A stretch of DNA of 64,000 nt, from the NCBI GenBank assembly GCA_014337235.1, contig CP060636.1, positions 3,586,912 to 3,650,911 on the forward strand, in the 5' to 3' direction. How positions within the stretch are numbered: the stretch's first letter is position 1; every line of letters begins with the position of its first letter. This document shows positions 1 to 9,005 of this stretch, piece after piece. This DNA comes from [Eubacterium] hominis (lineage in GTDB: Bacteria; Bacillota_I; Bacilli_A; Erysipelotrichales; Erysipelotrichaceae). The translations under genes and the position numbers were made by a program. The notes below the pieces were generated by a model, which worked only from the letters and a program-made list of their open reading frames with translations, was not told the origin of the DNA and did not search any database.

Positions 1-1965
1 GTGCACCAGGCAAAACATCATGGTACAAATTGCTGTGATCCATGTCCAGCCATGATCGACAAACAAAGTTTTTAATACGCTTAAATCTGCGATATTATTC
101 ATGGATCCACTTGCCATATATGCCATAATGATGATAGGAACGACGATTTCATTCGCTGGAAAGCCTAAGATAAATGCTAATAGAATCACGCCATCCAAGC
201 CCATTATGCGTCCAAATGGATCCAGAAAATCAGAAATCATCGTTAATAATGTTACATCTGAAATTGTAATATTGGCAAGCAGCCAGATAATTGCACCAGC
301 TGGTAGGGCAACACTAATGGCCCTGCCTAATACAAACAATGTACGATCAAAGATAGAACGAACGATTACTTTGCCAAATTGTGGTCTTCGATATGGTGGC
401 AGTTCTAATGTAAAGCTGCTTGGGACTCCCTTCAACAAAGTTTTACTTAATATTTTGGATATCACAAGAGTCAGAAATATTCCAAATACAATGACTCCTG
501 TCAATAACAGCGTGGATACAATACCATTCCATGGTGAAATCAATACCCCCGCAAAAAACATGGTAATTAAAGCAATCAGCGTTGGAAAACGTCCATTACA
601 AGGAATAAAAACATTGGTGAGTATCGCAATCAAACGTTCTCTTTGAGAATCTATAATTCTTGCGCCGGTAACACCAACAGCATTACAGCCAAATCCCATA
701 CAGATTGTTAACGCCTGTTTCCCACATGCATTTGCTTTTTGAAATAAACCATCCAGATTAAATGCAATTCTTGGAAGATATCCATAATCTTCTAATATCG
801 TAAACAATGGAAAAAAGATTGCCATTGGCGGCAGCATGACACTGATGACCCATCCTGCAGTTTTCACCATGCCATCAATCACAAAATTTTCTAAAGCTGG
901 ATATACCCCCCAGCCTTGAAAAAGTGAATGCATCCATGCTTCCAAATGCGTAAACATCGCGCTTAACACATCACTTGGCATATTGGCACCGGAAATCGTA
1001 ATCCAGAATATTACCGATAACAATACGATCATCCATACAAATCCCCATACTTTATCTGTAAAGATACGATCCAGTCTTGCATCTTTTTCCAGATAAGCGG
1101 CATTGTTAAAGATAATACTTTCATCACAGATTTCTTTTGCTTTCTGATGCAGCTTTTTCACGATTTCATCTTCATACACCTGGTAGATTCCACATGCGGA
1201 TAGTCGTTGTACTTCCTCTTGCACGCATTGTTTTACCTGTTTTGCATTGATGATTGCTTCATAAAATCGTATTTTTTCTCCTTCTGGCTCTAATAATTTC
1301 ATAGCGAGAAATCGTTTATTATCCATTGTGGTATCCATGATTTCACACAGGTGTGCAATGCTGTTTTCAATTTCTTTGGTATAGGTGATTACCTGCTTGT
1401 TTTGTAAATGGCTTTCTCCAACTTTCTTGATTGCTTTTTTTAAATCATCAAAACCTTCCTCACTTCTAGCACTCATCGACACTACTTCAATATCTAACAG
1501 ATCATGCAGCTTATCTAAATCGATGGTGATTTTTTTCTTTTTCGCCTCATCCATCAGGTTCACTACCATAATGACATTGGGTGTGATTTCCATTGTCTGT
1601 AGTACAAGGTGCATATTGCGTTGTAAACATGTCGCATCACAGATCACCAGACAGATGTCACATTTTTCAAAACAAATATAATCTCTTGTCACTTCTTCCT
1701 CACTGGAATGCGCCAGTAAGGAATATGTTCCTGGCAGATCTATCAGCTGATGCACCATATTCTGATCATTAAAGCTTCCCTGTGCCAGTTCTACGGTTTT
1801 CCCTGGCCAATTGCCTGTATGTTGATGCATTCCTGTCAATGCATTAAATACTGTACTTTTTCCTACGTTTGGATTTCCCACCAAAGCAATGGTATATCCT
1901 GGTCGTTCTTTTAATACTGCCGCATTGATTTCATCATTTACCGCAAGCATTTTCTCAAAGAGCAT
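1..1965 (-). CDS. feoB: Ferrous iron transporter FeoB (C-terminus off the left edge)
   Basis: FeoB is the inner-membrane Fe(II) permease with an N-terminal GTPase. The frame is open for 655 codons from an ATG at 1965 to the window edge, so only the last few dozen residues are missing. Seen: G1 loop GNPNVGKST at residues 30-38, G3 DLPGTYSL at about 76-83, an NLMDE G4 motif, and downstream the two Cys-containing gate segments of FeoB (GFGCNAVG and FIPCNGRFP, roughly nucleotides 590-690). A short tail of about 20 residues precedes the G domain. The start follows AAAGGGGGAAGAAC and overlaps the end of feoA by 11 bases, so the two genes are translationally coupled. Identity is secure; the only limit is the truncation. 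Confidence 0.97.
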   Translation of the reverse strand, partial: MLFEKMLAVNDEINAAVLKERPGYTIALVGNPNVGKSTVFNALTGMHQHTGNWPGKTVELAQGSFNDQNMVHQLIDLPGTYSLLAHSSEEEVTRDYICFEKCDICLVICDATCLQRNMHLVLQTMEITPNVIMVVNLMDEAKKKKITIDLDKLHDLLDIEVVSMSARSEEGFDDLKKAIKKVGESHLQNKQVITYTKEIENSIAHLCEIMDTTMDNKRFLAMKLLEPEGEKIRFYEAIINAKQVKQCVQEEVQRLSACGIYQVYEDEIVKKLHQKAKEICDESIIFNNAAYLEKDARLDRIFTDKVWGFVWMIVLLSVIFWITISGANMPSDVLSAMFTHLEAWMHSLFQGWGVYPALENFVIDGMVKTAGWVISVMLPPMAIFFPLFTILEDYGYLPRIAFNLDGLFQKANACGKQALTICMGFGCNAVGVTGARIIDSQRERLIAILTNVFIPCNGRFPTLIALITMFFAGVLISPWNGIVSTLLLTGVIVFGIFLTLVISKILSKTLLKGVPSSFTLELPPYRRPQFGKVIVRSIFDRTLFVLGRAISVALPAGAIIWLLANITISDVTLLTMISDFLDPFGRIMGLDGVILLAFILGFPANEIVVPIIIMAYMASGSMNNIADLSVLKTLFVDHGWTWITAICTMMFCLVH

Positions 1966-2191
1966 GTTCTTCCCCCTTTACCACTTCAATCAATTTGCTT
2001 TCGTTATTTCGCAATGCTATTTTACATCCTTTGATCAAATAGGCACGCATGCCTTTGCTTGGGCTTTCTAATACAGGCTCCACTAATGTACCATTCACAA
2101 AGCCAAGATCCAAAAGACGTCGTTTCATCTCACAGTCCACAATACTTTTCACAAAGACTTTTTCTTTCATCCTGCACTCGTATAAAGTCAC
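1955..2191 (-). CDS. feoA: FeoA family protein
   Basis: Small cytoplasmic SH3-like protein that works with FeoB in ferrous iron uptake. The 78-residue product has the FeoA pattern RRLLDLGF followed by a basic beta-rich core ending in ALRNNESKLIEV. Two GTG codons can start it: 2200 and 2191. I prefer 2191 because GGGAAG lies 8 bases upstream, while the same sequence would touch the 2200 GTG. It is the first gene of feoAB. Both the order and the overlap with feoB are typical of Firmicutes. Confidence 0.93.
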   Translation of the reverse strand: MTLYECRMKEKVFVKSIVDCEMKRRLLDLGFVNGTLVEPVLESPSKGMRAYLIKGCKIALRNNESKLIEVVKGEEHAL

Positions 2192-2233
2192 TCTTTTCAC
2201 TTCCCATTATTAGTTTATCGAAAGCAGGGCTTT

Positions 2234-2263
2234 ATGATAAGGCGAACACCTAAAAACCGTAAA
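2234..2263 (-). promoter_or_regulatory. Candidate feoAB promoter
   Basis: On the minus strand TTTACG (-35-like) is followed after 18 bases by TATCAT (-10-like), about 45 bases before feoA. It overlaps the terminator tail of the GGDEF gene. I saw no convincing Fur box, only AT-rich half-sites between the -10 and feoA. Confidence 0.4.
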
Positions 2264-2288
2264 AAGAAAAGGACAAGTGTCCTTTTTA
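2262..2288 (-). terminator. Intrinsic terminator after the GGDEF gene
   Basis: Minus-strand hairpin AAAAGGAC-ACTT-GTCCTTTT followed by CTTTTT. It begins at the TAA of the GGDEF reading frame. Confidence 0.8.
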
Positions 2289-3317
2289 TGAAATAATTTG
2301 ATTTTTACCTGATCGTTTTCCCTGATACATATGTTCATCTGCATTCTGTATGGCATCATCTACATCATCAAGTACTGCACTTAATCCAAAAGTCATGGTC
2401 ACTTGAATATGTTGATCATCAAAATTAAAATCAAATGCTTCAATTTTCTGCCGGATCTGTTCCAGCATCGCTTTTGGCATCATCACATCTTCATCCTCAA
2501 ACAACAATACGATTTCTTCTCCACCCCATCGCACGATACCAACACTTTGAAATAATATATCTTTGATAATCGTAGCAATCGAAACCAATACATAATCACC
2601 GCACATATGTCCATAATGATCATTGATATATTTAAAATCATCTATATCTCCCAAAGCCACAAAGGTTGGATGGATATGTTCCGACTTTATCGTATCATAC
2701 ATGTGCCAGCGGGTCTAAAGACCAGTCAACTGATCATAATTGGCAATCTCATATAAGCTTTCGTTTTCATCACTTAAACTCTTTTCTATTATATGAGAAC
2801 TGATTTTTGTGATAATCGCCCCATATAATATCATCCCAAAGCTAATACATGCATTGAAAAGATACATCCCCTGCATTACCTTCTGATGGGACAAATTTAA
2901 TACACCAAACATATTTTGATCCATAATCAGCTTCAACACAAAAAACAAAAGCACCTCACACAATGAGATCACATAAGGTACTGCACGATTCTTGAAAGGA
3001 CTGAAATACACTAATGAAGTCAATGCAATCAACAACAATGTATAACCAGAACTCCATCCTAGATACAGTGTAGAAATTACCACGAAGATGGATACCTCCA
3101 AATGCACGATACTGACAGCTAAACGGAAGTATCCTTTTTTTATGACAAGCAGCATAACTATGTAAAACAATACACTGCCAAAATTGTAAAACGTTAAAGG
3201 AATCTGGTGAATGATCGCGCAAATGACTGCATAAAGCATATGTGCACCCATCGCAAGAAGTATGATTTTTCGATATACATCCTTGATGTAAATTTTATTT
3301 TTATGAATATTATCCAT
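2286..3317 (-). pseudogene. Membrane GGDEF-domain protein interrupted by an in-frame TAG
   Basis: Diguanylate cyclases make c-di-GMP. The first half (from 3317) encodes about six hydrophobic segments and ends at the conserved GGDEF entry ANYDQLTGL. A TAG follows at 2715-2717, and the same frame continues with TRWHMYDTI and a complete GGDEF core: a GDIDDFKYINDHYGH-type Mg/GTP region and active-site RWGGEEI (GGEEF variant). No RxxD inhibitory site precedes it. One base change would restore a full protein of about 343 residues. The ATG at 3317 has AAGGAG 10 bases upstream; a GTG at 3323 is the alternative. It could be a true null allele, a low-level readthrough gene, or a sequencing error. Two shorter proteins are less likely, because the second part lacks a ribosome site. 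Confidence 0.85.
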
Positions 3318-3378
3318 TCCCACATATCTCCTTTATACTTCTGTATTATACCGCAGAAAAAGAAATTGAGGAATATTT

Positions 3379-4500
3379 TTATTTAAAAAATGCTAAATCT
3401 TTCTTCATTTGTTCTAAATCATCGCGAATAGCGATATGCTGAGGGCATAATCCTTCACAACGACCGCATTTTTTACATTGATCAAAACGTGCTTCCCTCG
3501 CCATTGCGTCAAGTTTTTTCTTGGTGGCATCTTTATTGCTGTATTTTGCATATTCATTCCATATTTTAAAATTACCTGGAATATCAATACCAAATGGACA
3601 AGGCATACAGTATTTACAAGCTGTACAGCCATTTTTTGTTCTTTCCAGAATCATATTGGCAACTTTTTCAATCAGTTGTTCCTCTTCCTCATTTAGTTGC
3701 TCCAGCTGATCAAAGGTATGTAAATTATCTTCCACCTGCTGCATGGTAGACATGCCACTTAAAATAACACGTACATTGCTATGACTTGCGACCCAGCGAA
3801 GTGCCCATGAAGAAATACTGTCATTTGGACGTTTCTTCTTTAAAATTTCTGCGATATCTTCAGGCAGCACTGCTAAATTGCCTCCCTTTACAGGCTCCAT
3901 AATTACCATAGGAATTTGTTTTTTTGCACACAACGCATACCCTTGATCTCCAGCTTGAACATTACGGTCAATATAGTTATATTGAATCTGACAGAAGTCC
4001 CAGTCCCGTGCATCAATCATTTCTTTAAATACTTCATATTCATCATGAAATGAAAAGCCCAAATTACGAATCTTTCCAGTTTCTTTCAGATCATCCAGAT
4101 ATTCTAATACGCCCAATGCTTTTGCCTTTTCCCATGTATCCTTATTCATCGCATGTAATAAATAAAAATCAACATTGTCCACATCTAAACGCTGTAGCTG
4201 TTCTTCAAATATACGCTTTGCATCGTCTAATGTTTCAATCTTAAACATTGGCAGTTTTGTTGCTAAGTAAAAACTACTTCGATCATATTTCTTTAATACC
4301 CTTCCTACAAATGGCTCACTATCCCCATTGTGATAAGGATATGCTGTATCAATATAATTCACACCATGAGCAATCGCTTTATCTAACATTGCCTCTGCTT
4401 CACACTCACATATACTGCCATCCATATTTAATGGAAAACGCATACAGCCAAATCCTAATAACGATACCTTTTCTCCATGTTTCATTTCTCTAACATCCAT
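3379..4500 (-). CDS. Aldo/keto reductase with C-terminal 4Fe-4S ferredoxin domain
   Basis: Predicted NAD(P)H-dependent oxidoreductase of the aldo/keto reductase fold carrying a bacterial ferredoxin-like tail. The N-terminal barrel has the family signature: Asp and Tyr in NYIDTAYPYH, Lys in ATKLP and His in LLHAMN form the usual catalytic tetrad. Near residues 290-360 two Cys clusters follow, CTACKYCMPCPFGIDIP and CKKCGRCEGLCP, consistent with two 4Fe-4S clusters. Such fusions are common in anaerobes, but their substrates are mostly unknown. Start: the GTG at 4509 has no spaced ribosome site, while the ATG at 4500 lies 8 bases after AGAGG. It stands alone, downstream of metA and its terminator. 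Confidence 0.9.
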   Translation of the reverse strand: MDVREMKHGEKVSLLGFGCMRFPLNMDGSICECEAEAMLDKAIAHGVNYIDTAYPYHNGDSEPFVGRVLKKYDRSSFYLATKLPMFKIETLDDAKRIFEEQLQRLDVDNVDFYLLHAMNKDTWEKAKALGVLEYLDDLKETGKIRNLGFSFHDEYEVFKEMIDARDWDFCQIQYNYIDRNVQAGDQGYALCAKKQIPMVIMEPVKGGNLAVLPEDIAEILKKKRPNDSISSWALRWVASHSNVRVILSGMSTMQQVEDNLHTFDQLEQLNEEEEQLIEKVANMILERTKNGCTACKYCMPCPFGIDIPGNFKIWNEYAKYSNKDATKKKLDAMAREARFDQCKKCGRCEGLCPQHIAIRDDLEQMKKDLAFFK

Positions 4501-4520
4501 TTTATTCACCTCTGCCTTTA

Positions 4521-4557
4521 TTATAAAATAAAATACAGGAAATTTCTCCTGTATTTT
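4521..4557 (-). terminator. Intrinsic terminator after metA
   Basis: Minus-strand stem AAAATACAGGA / TCCTGTATTTT with a short loop, then TATTTTAT. It separates metYA from the aldo/keto reductase. Confidence 0.85.
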
Positions 4558-4564
4558 TACATAT

Positions 4565-5476
4565 TTATAAACTTTCTAAATCAAATGGTGTCATCTGATA
4601 TACATAATTCAACCAGTTGCGATATAAAAGATTCGCATGACTTCTCCATGAGAATACTGGTTCATTGTTAGGATCATCTTCTGGGAAGTAATTATAAGGC
4701 AGCTGAATTGGTTTTCCCTGCTTTAAATCACGAAAATATTCTTGTGCCAGAGTTTCCTTCCCATATTCTAAATGTCCTAAAATAAAGATCTGATGAAAAT
4801 CGGGTGTCGCAATAATATTGCTGCCGGTATGTTTGGATTTACTTAAAACCTCTAAACCCTTTACTTTTGCCAATGCTTCTTCATCAATGGCAGTATGACG
4901 GGAATGTGGTGTTAAATGTATTTCATCAAATCCATTTGTCAAGAAGTTATATTCATCACATAAAACCTGTGGAAATATGCCAAACACTTTGTGATCCATC
5001 AATTTTTTCTGGATACCATAATGATAATATAAACCAGCCTGTGCTCCCCAACAGATGTGAATGGTAGAGTACACATGTTTTTTACTCCATTCCATGATTT
5101 CACAAAGCTCTTCCCAATAATCCACCTCTTCAAAAGGCAGATGCTCCACAGGTGCACCTGTGATAATCAAGCCATCATAATTATGCTTTTTGATTTCATC
5201 AAAGGTATCATAAAACTTAACCAGATGATCCTGGCTAGTATTTTTGGATACATGCCCTTTTACCATCATAAAATCAATATCCACCTGTAAAGGCGACTTA
5301 CTGATCAAACGTAAAATCTGTGTTTCTGTTTCTATTTTCTTTGGCATTAGATTTAATATAACGATTTTCAAAGGACGAATATCCTGTTTTGTTGCGACAT
5401 CTTCTTCTAATGCAAAAATCTTTTCACTTTCCAAAATCGCCTTTGCAGGCAATCCATTTGGTATGTTGATTGGCAT
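4565..5476 (-). CDS. metAA: Homoserine O-acetyltransferase (MetA family)
   Basis: Activates homoserine for methionine synthesis. The 303-residue protein aligns without gaps to MetA numbering: catalytic Cys142 (in HICWGAQAG), His235 and Glu237 (in LGHLEYGK). Residue 111 is Glu (TGAPVEHLPF). In the characterised Bacillus cereus enzyme Glu111 goes with acetyl-CoA use, whereas Gly111 goes with succinyl-CoA in E. coli. Acetyl donor specificity is therefore inferred. This fits the O-acetylhomoserine sulfhydrylase encoded 21 bases upstream on the same strand. The ribosome site is AGAGGTGGAG. No SAM riboswitch is seen in front of the pair. Confidence 0.95.
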   Translation of the reverse strand: MPINIPNGLPAKAILESEKIFALEEDVATKQDIRPLKIVILNLMPKKIETETQILRLISKSPLQVDIDFMMVKGHVSKNTSQDHLVKFYDTFDEIKKHNYDGLIITGAPVEHLPFEEVDYWEELCEIMEWSKKHVYSTIHICWGAQAGLYYHYGIQKKLMDHKVFGIFPQVLCDEYNFLTNGFDEIHLTPHSRHTAIDEEALAKVKGLEVLSKSKHTGSNIIATPDFHQIFILGHLEYGKETLAQEYFRDLKQGKPIQLPYNYFPEDDPNNEPVFSWRSHANLLYRNWLNYVYQMTPFDLESL

Positions 5477-5497
5477 AGCTGCTCCACCTCTTTTAAC

Positions 5498-6760
5498 TTA
5501 AATCTGTGCAAATGCCTGTTTTAAATCCTCAAGGATATCATCTACGTTTTCTAATCCTACTGAGAAACGAATCATTCCTCCATCAATTCCAGCAGCCACC
5601 AGCTGTTCATCACTTAACTGGCGGTGTGTTTCACTTGCTGGATGTAATACACATGTACGAATATCTGCGACATGAACTTCATTGGAGGCAAGTTTTAAAT
5701 GATCCATGAAAGCAGCTGCGGCAGGACGTCCACCCTTGATAATAAAGGAAATTACACCACTGCAGCCTGTCAGATATTTCTGTGCAAGTGCATAATTGGC
5801 ATCAGAAGCAAGACCTGGATAAGTAACTTTTTCTACCTTATCACAGCTTTCCAGATATTTCGCAACTGTTAATGCGTTATCACAATACTGTTTCATACGT
5901 ACAGCAAGTGTTTCTAATCCAAGGTTTAATAAGAAGGCAGAATGTGCTGCTGGATAACATCCAAAATCTCTCATCAACTGCATTCTTGCTTTAATGATAT
6001 ATGCCATATTGCCATAAGTTTCTGTATAAGAAATGCCATGATAAGATTCATCTGGTTCTACAAGACCAGGGAATTTTCCATTTGTCCAGTCGAATTTACC
6101 ACCATCGACGATGACACCGCCGACCTGTACAGCGTGTCCATCCATATATTTACTTGTGGAATGAATGACAATATCTGCGCCCCATTCAAATGGACGGCAT
6201 AAGATTGGTGTCGCAAATGTGTTATCTATGATCAATGGTACTCCCATTTCATGTGCGATATTCGCAAAACGTTCAATATCAAAAACAGCCAAAGCTGGAT
6301 TTGCGATTGTTTCCCCAAATACCAGTTTTGTATTCGGCTTAAATGCTGCCTTAATTTCTTCATCACTTGCGGACGTATCAATATAAATACATTCAATACC
6401 CAGTTTTTTCAAAGTGATTGAAAAAAGGTTGATACTGCCTCCATAGATTTGTGGAGTTGCGATGATACTGTCCCCTGCTTCACATATATTTAAAACTGAC
6501 AATAACGTTGCTGCCTGACCGGAAGTTGTACACATTGCACCAACACCGCCTTCTAATGCAGCGATTTTTTCTTCCACTGCCATCACGGTTGGATTTCCAA
6601 AACGTGAATAACATAGTCCTTTCGTAGGATCATCAAAGATTGCGGCTACTTCTGCAGCAGAATCATATACATATGTCGTGCTTTGTACAATCGGTAAAAC
6701 TCTAGGTTCTCCGTTTTTTGGTGTATAACCGGCATGTAAACATTTTGTTTCGGTTTTCAT
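5498..6760 (-). CDS. metY: O-acetylhomoserine sulfhydrylase (MetY)
   Basis: PLP enzyme of the Cys/Met metabolism family that turns O-acetylhomoserine plus sulfide into homocysteine. The 420-residue length, the N-terminal TKCLHAGYTP, the YSRFGNPT phosphate-contact segment, and the PLP lysine in IHSTSKYMDGH followed by a GGVIVDGG stretch are typical of MetY rather than the shorter MetB/MetC enzymes. GGAGGATGAAATAA precedes the ATG. It lies 21 bases upstream of metAA. Together they form a two-gene direct-sulfhydrylation route to homocysteine. The 56 bases to the preceding gene leave no room for an S-box or T-box leader. Confidence 0.94.
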   Translation of the reverse strand: MKTETKCLHAGYTPKNGEPRVLPIVQSTTYVYDSAAEVAAIFDDPTKGLCYSRFGNPTVMAVEEKIAALEGGVGAMCTTSGQAATLLSVLNICEAGDSIIATPQIYGGSINLFSITLKKLGIECIYIDTSASDEEIKAAFKPNTKLVFGETIANPALAVFDIERFANIAHEMGVPLIIDNTFATPILCRPFEWGADIVIHSTSKYMDGHAVQVGGVIVDGGKFDWTNGKFPGLVEPDESYHGISYTETYGNMAYIIKARMQLMRDFGCYPAAHSAFLLNLGLETLAVRMKQYCDNALTVAKYLESCDKVEKVTYPGLASDANYALAQKYLTGCSGVISFIIKGGRPAAAAFMDHLKLASNEVHVADIRTCVLHPASETHRQLSDEQLVAAGIDGGMIRFSVGLENVDDILEDLKQAFAQI

Positions 6761-6816
6761 TTATTTCATCCTCCATTTTCATTTGTAATTTATTTTACAC
6801 TTTTTTACTTAGTTTA

Positions 6817-7767
6817 TCAATCACATTCCCGTTTTTCTTCTATGACCTTCAATATTTCATCACTGCCAGCATAGGGCAACACAGGACTTTCTAACAATCC
6901 CTGATGAATACAGGAAATGGCATGTTCCACTTCTCCGGTAAAATCACTTTCCATCTGTACACTGATTTCTGTCTTTTCTCCATTTTTGATAAGATATGCA
7001 CGTGTATTCTTCCAAAAGTTCTCACAAACGATATATCCTTCATCACCATATAAAAAGCCTTTATTTTCCATACTAGCATCCCAACTACATACGATATGTG
7101 CCATCACACCATTTTCATACATCAGCATTCCCTGTGCCTGTGAAATATAGCCCTCTTTTTTTCTGCGAATCATCATATCATGATGTTTCAGTTTGCTTTG
7201 CGCAAAATAATTCGCATAGGCAATCGGATAAACACCAATATCATATAAACAGCCTCCAACATCACCACGCAATACCCATGAGCTGAGGTCTTTTTCATGA
7301 ACATTTAAATAGCTGCAATATCTAGCATCAATCATAGAAAGCTTTCCAATCACACCCTCCCTTACCATCTGAATCAGTTTTTGGTTTAACGGAGTAAATA
7401 ATGTTTTATGTGCTTCCATCAAAAAACAGTGCTGTTGTTTTGCATAATCGAAGCATTCTTTTAAATCCTCACGATTAGTCAACATCGGTTTTTCACAGAT
7501 CACATGTTTATGATGCTTTAAACACAACATGATATGCTCCTTATGTAAATGATTAGGTGTACAAATATAAATCAGCTCTATTGCATCATCAAGACATAAA
7601 TCCTCATAGCTTCCATAAGCTTTGATCGCATGGCATTCTTTTTGAAAAGCTTCTGCTTTTTCTATATTTCTTGATGCTACACCATATAAAACACCATCTT
7701 TGGCATGAATAATGCCATTTGCTACTCTTTTTGATATTTTTCCAAGTCCCAGGATTCCAATATTCAT
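6817..7767 (-). CDS. Gfo/Idh/MocA family oxidoreductase
   Basis: NAD(P)-dependent sugar or cyclitol dehydrogenase-type protein, 316 residues. The N-terminal Rossmann motif is GILGLGKIS. The family Lys-Pro pair is in VICEKPMLTN near residue 90, and a C-terminal alpha/beta domain carries the DIGVYPIAYA helix with its conserved Asp-x-Gly-x-Tyr. The substrate cannot be told from sequence. A longer frame starts at a TTG (7788), but the ATG at 7767 has AGAGGCGG 7 bases upstream and begins exactly at the Rossmann strand. It is upstream of metYA on the same strand, possibly co-transcribed, with no metabolic link evident. Confidence 0.88.
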   Translation of the reverse strand: MNIGILGLGKISKRVANGIIHAKDGVLYGVASRNIEKAEAFQKECHAIKAYGSYEDLCLDDAIELIYICTPNHLHKEHIMLCLKHHKHVICEKPMLTNREDLKECFDYAKQQHCFLMEAHKTLFTPLNQKLIQMVREGVIGKLSMIDARYCSYLNVHEKDLSSWVLRGDVGGCLYDIGVYPIAYANYFAQSKLKHHDMMIRRKKEGYISQAQGMLMYENGVMAHIVCSWDASMENKGFLYGDEGYIVCENFWKNTRAYLIKNGEKTEISVQMESDFTGEVEHAISCIHQGLLESPVLPYAGSDEILKVIEEKRECD

Positions 7768-7901
7768 AAACAAACCGCCTCTTTTCAAATTGATTTTACC
7801 ATACTTCTTTATGCCCTTACATTTATTTTTATTATTTTTTTAAATATACCCACAACGATTGTTTTTTATAGTATAATAGAAAAAATAAAGGAGGCGATCA
7901 T

Positions 7902-8579
7902 ATGCATTATGAAATCGTAGGTGGGCAGCTGCCCGTTGTCATCTGTAAAGTAGATGCAGGTGAAAAGATTTATACAGAATCCGGTGGTATGTGCTGGATG
8001 GATGATGGTTTTGAAATGGATAGTAATACAAGAGGAGGGCTTTTAAAAGGATTAGGTCGTGCAATGAGTGGCGAATCTATCTTTATGACGACATATACAA
8101 GTCCTCGTGATCATGCGGAAATCGCATTTGGTTCAAGTTTTCCTGGCAAAATCATTCCTTTGACATTACGTGAGCAAGAAAGCAAAATCGTACAAAAGAC
8201 TGCATTCCTTGCGGCTGAAGACAGTGTGCAGTTAAAAATGCATTTTCGTAAGAAACTTGGCGCAGGCTTTTTCGGTGGTGAAGGCTTTATCCTTCAAAGA
8301 GTCAGCGGACCTGGTACTGCATTCTTGGAAATCGATGGCGATATCGTAGAAAAAGAGCTTGCTCCTGGTGAAACAATCAAAGTAGATCAGGGATATATTG
8401 CGGCATTCGATGAAAGTGTCAGTTTTGATATCACAACCGTAAAAGGATTAAAAAATAAATTCTTAAGTGGAGAAGGTTTCTTTCTGGCAACATTAACCGG
8501 GCCTGGTAAAGTTTGGCTGCAGACCATGCCATTTTCCGTACTTGCTGATCGTATCATTGATATTGTTCCACACAAATAA
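7902..8579 (+). CDS. AIM24/TIGR00266 family protein
   Basis: A 225-residue beta-rich protein of the AIM24 (tryptophan RNA-binding-attenuator-like) family, whose role in bacteria is not established. Family features seen: GGMCWMDDGFEMDSNTRGG near residue 27, a repeated GEGFILQRVSGPG / GEGFFLATLTGPGKVW motif, and the end FSVLADRI. No signal peptide or membrane segment is present, so it is probably cytoplasmic. The ATG follows AAAGGAGGCGATCAT. A TATAAT at 7872-7877 may be the -10. It is a single-gene unit with its own terminator, divergent from the Gfo/Idh gene. Confidence 0.85.
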   Translation: MHYEIVGGQLPVVICKVDAGEKIYTESGGMCWMDDGFEMDSNTRGGLLKGLGRAMSGESIFMTTYTSPRDHAEIAFGSSFPGKIIPLTLREQESKIVQKTAFLAAEDSVQLKMHFRKKLGAGFFGGEGFILQRVSGPGTAFLEIDGDIVEKELAPGETIKVDQGYIAAFDESVSFDITTVKGLKNKFLSGEGFFLATLTGPGKVWLQTMPFSVLADRIIDIVPHK

Positions 8580-8612
8580 AAAATGCATGGCGTTTGTCCA
8601 TGCATTTTTTCT
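8579..8612 (+). terminator. Intrinsic terminator after the AIM24 gene
   Basis: Stem AAATGCATGG / CCATGCATTT with a 7-base loop and a T6 tail. The roughly 125 bases between here and the tRNA terminator hold nothing I can identify. Confidence 0.9.
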
Positions 8613-8737
8613 TATGATTTCAGCGTAATCCCACAATCTTCAAGTGAAATATTAATCTATTGAAATACATCTGTATGCTAAACATTGAAGTGAAAGATTT
8701 CTTCCTGCTTTTGGTTAAAACTCCAAAAAATTTGCAC

Positions 8738-8766
8738 AAAAAAAGCAACCCATCATCCAGGTCGCT
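8738..8766 (-). terminator. Terminator downstream of tRNA-Gly
   Basis: Minus-strand stem AGCGACC / GGGTTGCT (one G-U pair) followed by seven T residues, starting about 14 bases after the tRNA 3' end. Confidence 0.8.
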
Positions 8767-8779
8767 TATCTTTTCACAA

Positions 8780-8853
8780 TGGAGCGGATGATGGGAATCG
8801 AACCCACGTAGTCAGCTTGGAAGGCTGAAGTTCTACCATTGAACTACATCCGC
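8780..8853 (-). tRNA. tRNA-Gly (anticodon TCC)
   Basis: The minus strand folds as a standard 74-nt tRNA including an encoded CCA. The 7-bp acceptor stem is GCGGATG/CATCCGC, the D arm holds GTTCAATGGTAGAAC, the anticodon loop CTTCCAA gives TCC, and the T loop is TTCGATT. It is a single-gene unit with its own terminator, not part of a tRNA cluster. Confidence 0.97.
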
Positions 8854-8952
8854 ATTTCTTTGTGGCAATATAATACTATAAGATTTTTAGAATTTCAAGT
8901 CTTTTTTTAATTTTTTTTGAAATTTCATTACTTTTACAACATAAAACCTGAC

Positions 8953-8981
8953 TTGCCTATATCTAAAGAATGCGTTATAAT
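8953..8981 (+). promoter_or_regulatory. SigA-type promoter of the small exported protein gene
   Basis: TTGCCT (8953-8958), a 17-base spacer and a perfect TATAAT (8976-8981). The expected start point near 8988 lies downstream of the in-frame ATG at 8970, which rules that ATG out and supports translation from 9006. Confidence 0.75.
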
Positions 8982-9005
8982 TTCACATATGAAAAGAGTG
9001 ATGTT

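Noticed and set aside
101-646. Plus-strand open frame of 181 codons over feoB
   Set aside because: It is the antisense of the FeoB membrane region, has no ribosome site, and the minus-strand frame carries clear FeoB motifs.
2200-2253. Possible Fur box before feoA
   Set aside because: Only short AT-rich half-sites are visible; no 19-bp inverted repeat of GATAATGATAATC type.
6761-7901. SAM riboswitch or T-box for the methionine genes
   Set aside because: Only 56 bases separate metY from the upstream gene and 134 bases lie before that gene. No T-box core or S-box stems are seen.
8970-9005. Longer start of the small exported protein at 8970
   Set aside because: The -10 TATAAT at 8976-8981 lies downstream of that ATG, so it is not in the transcript.
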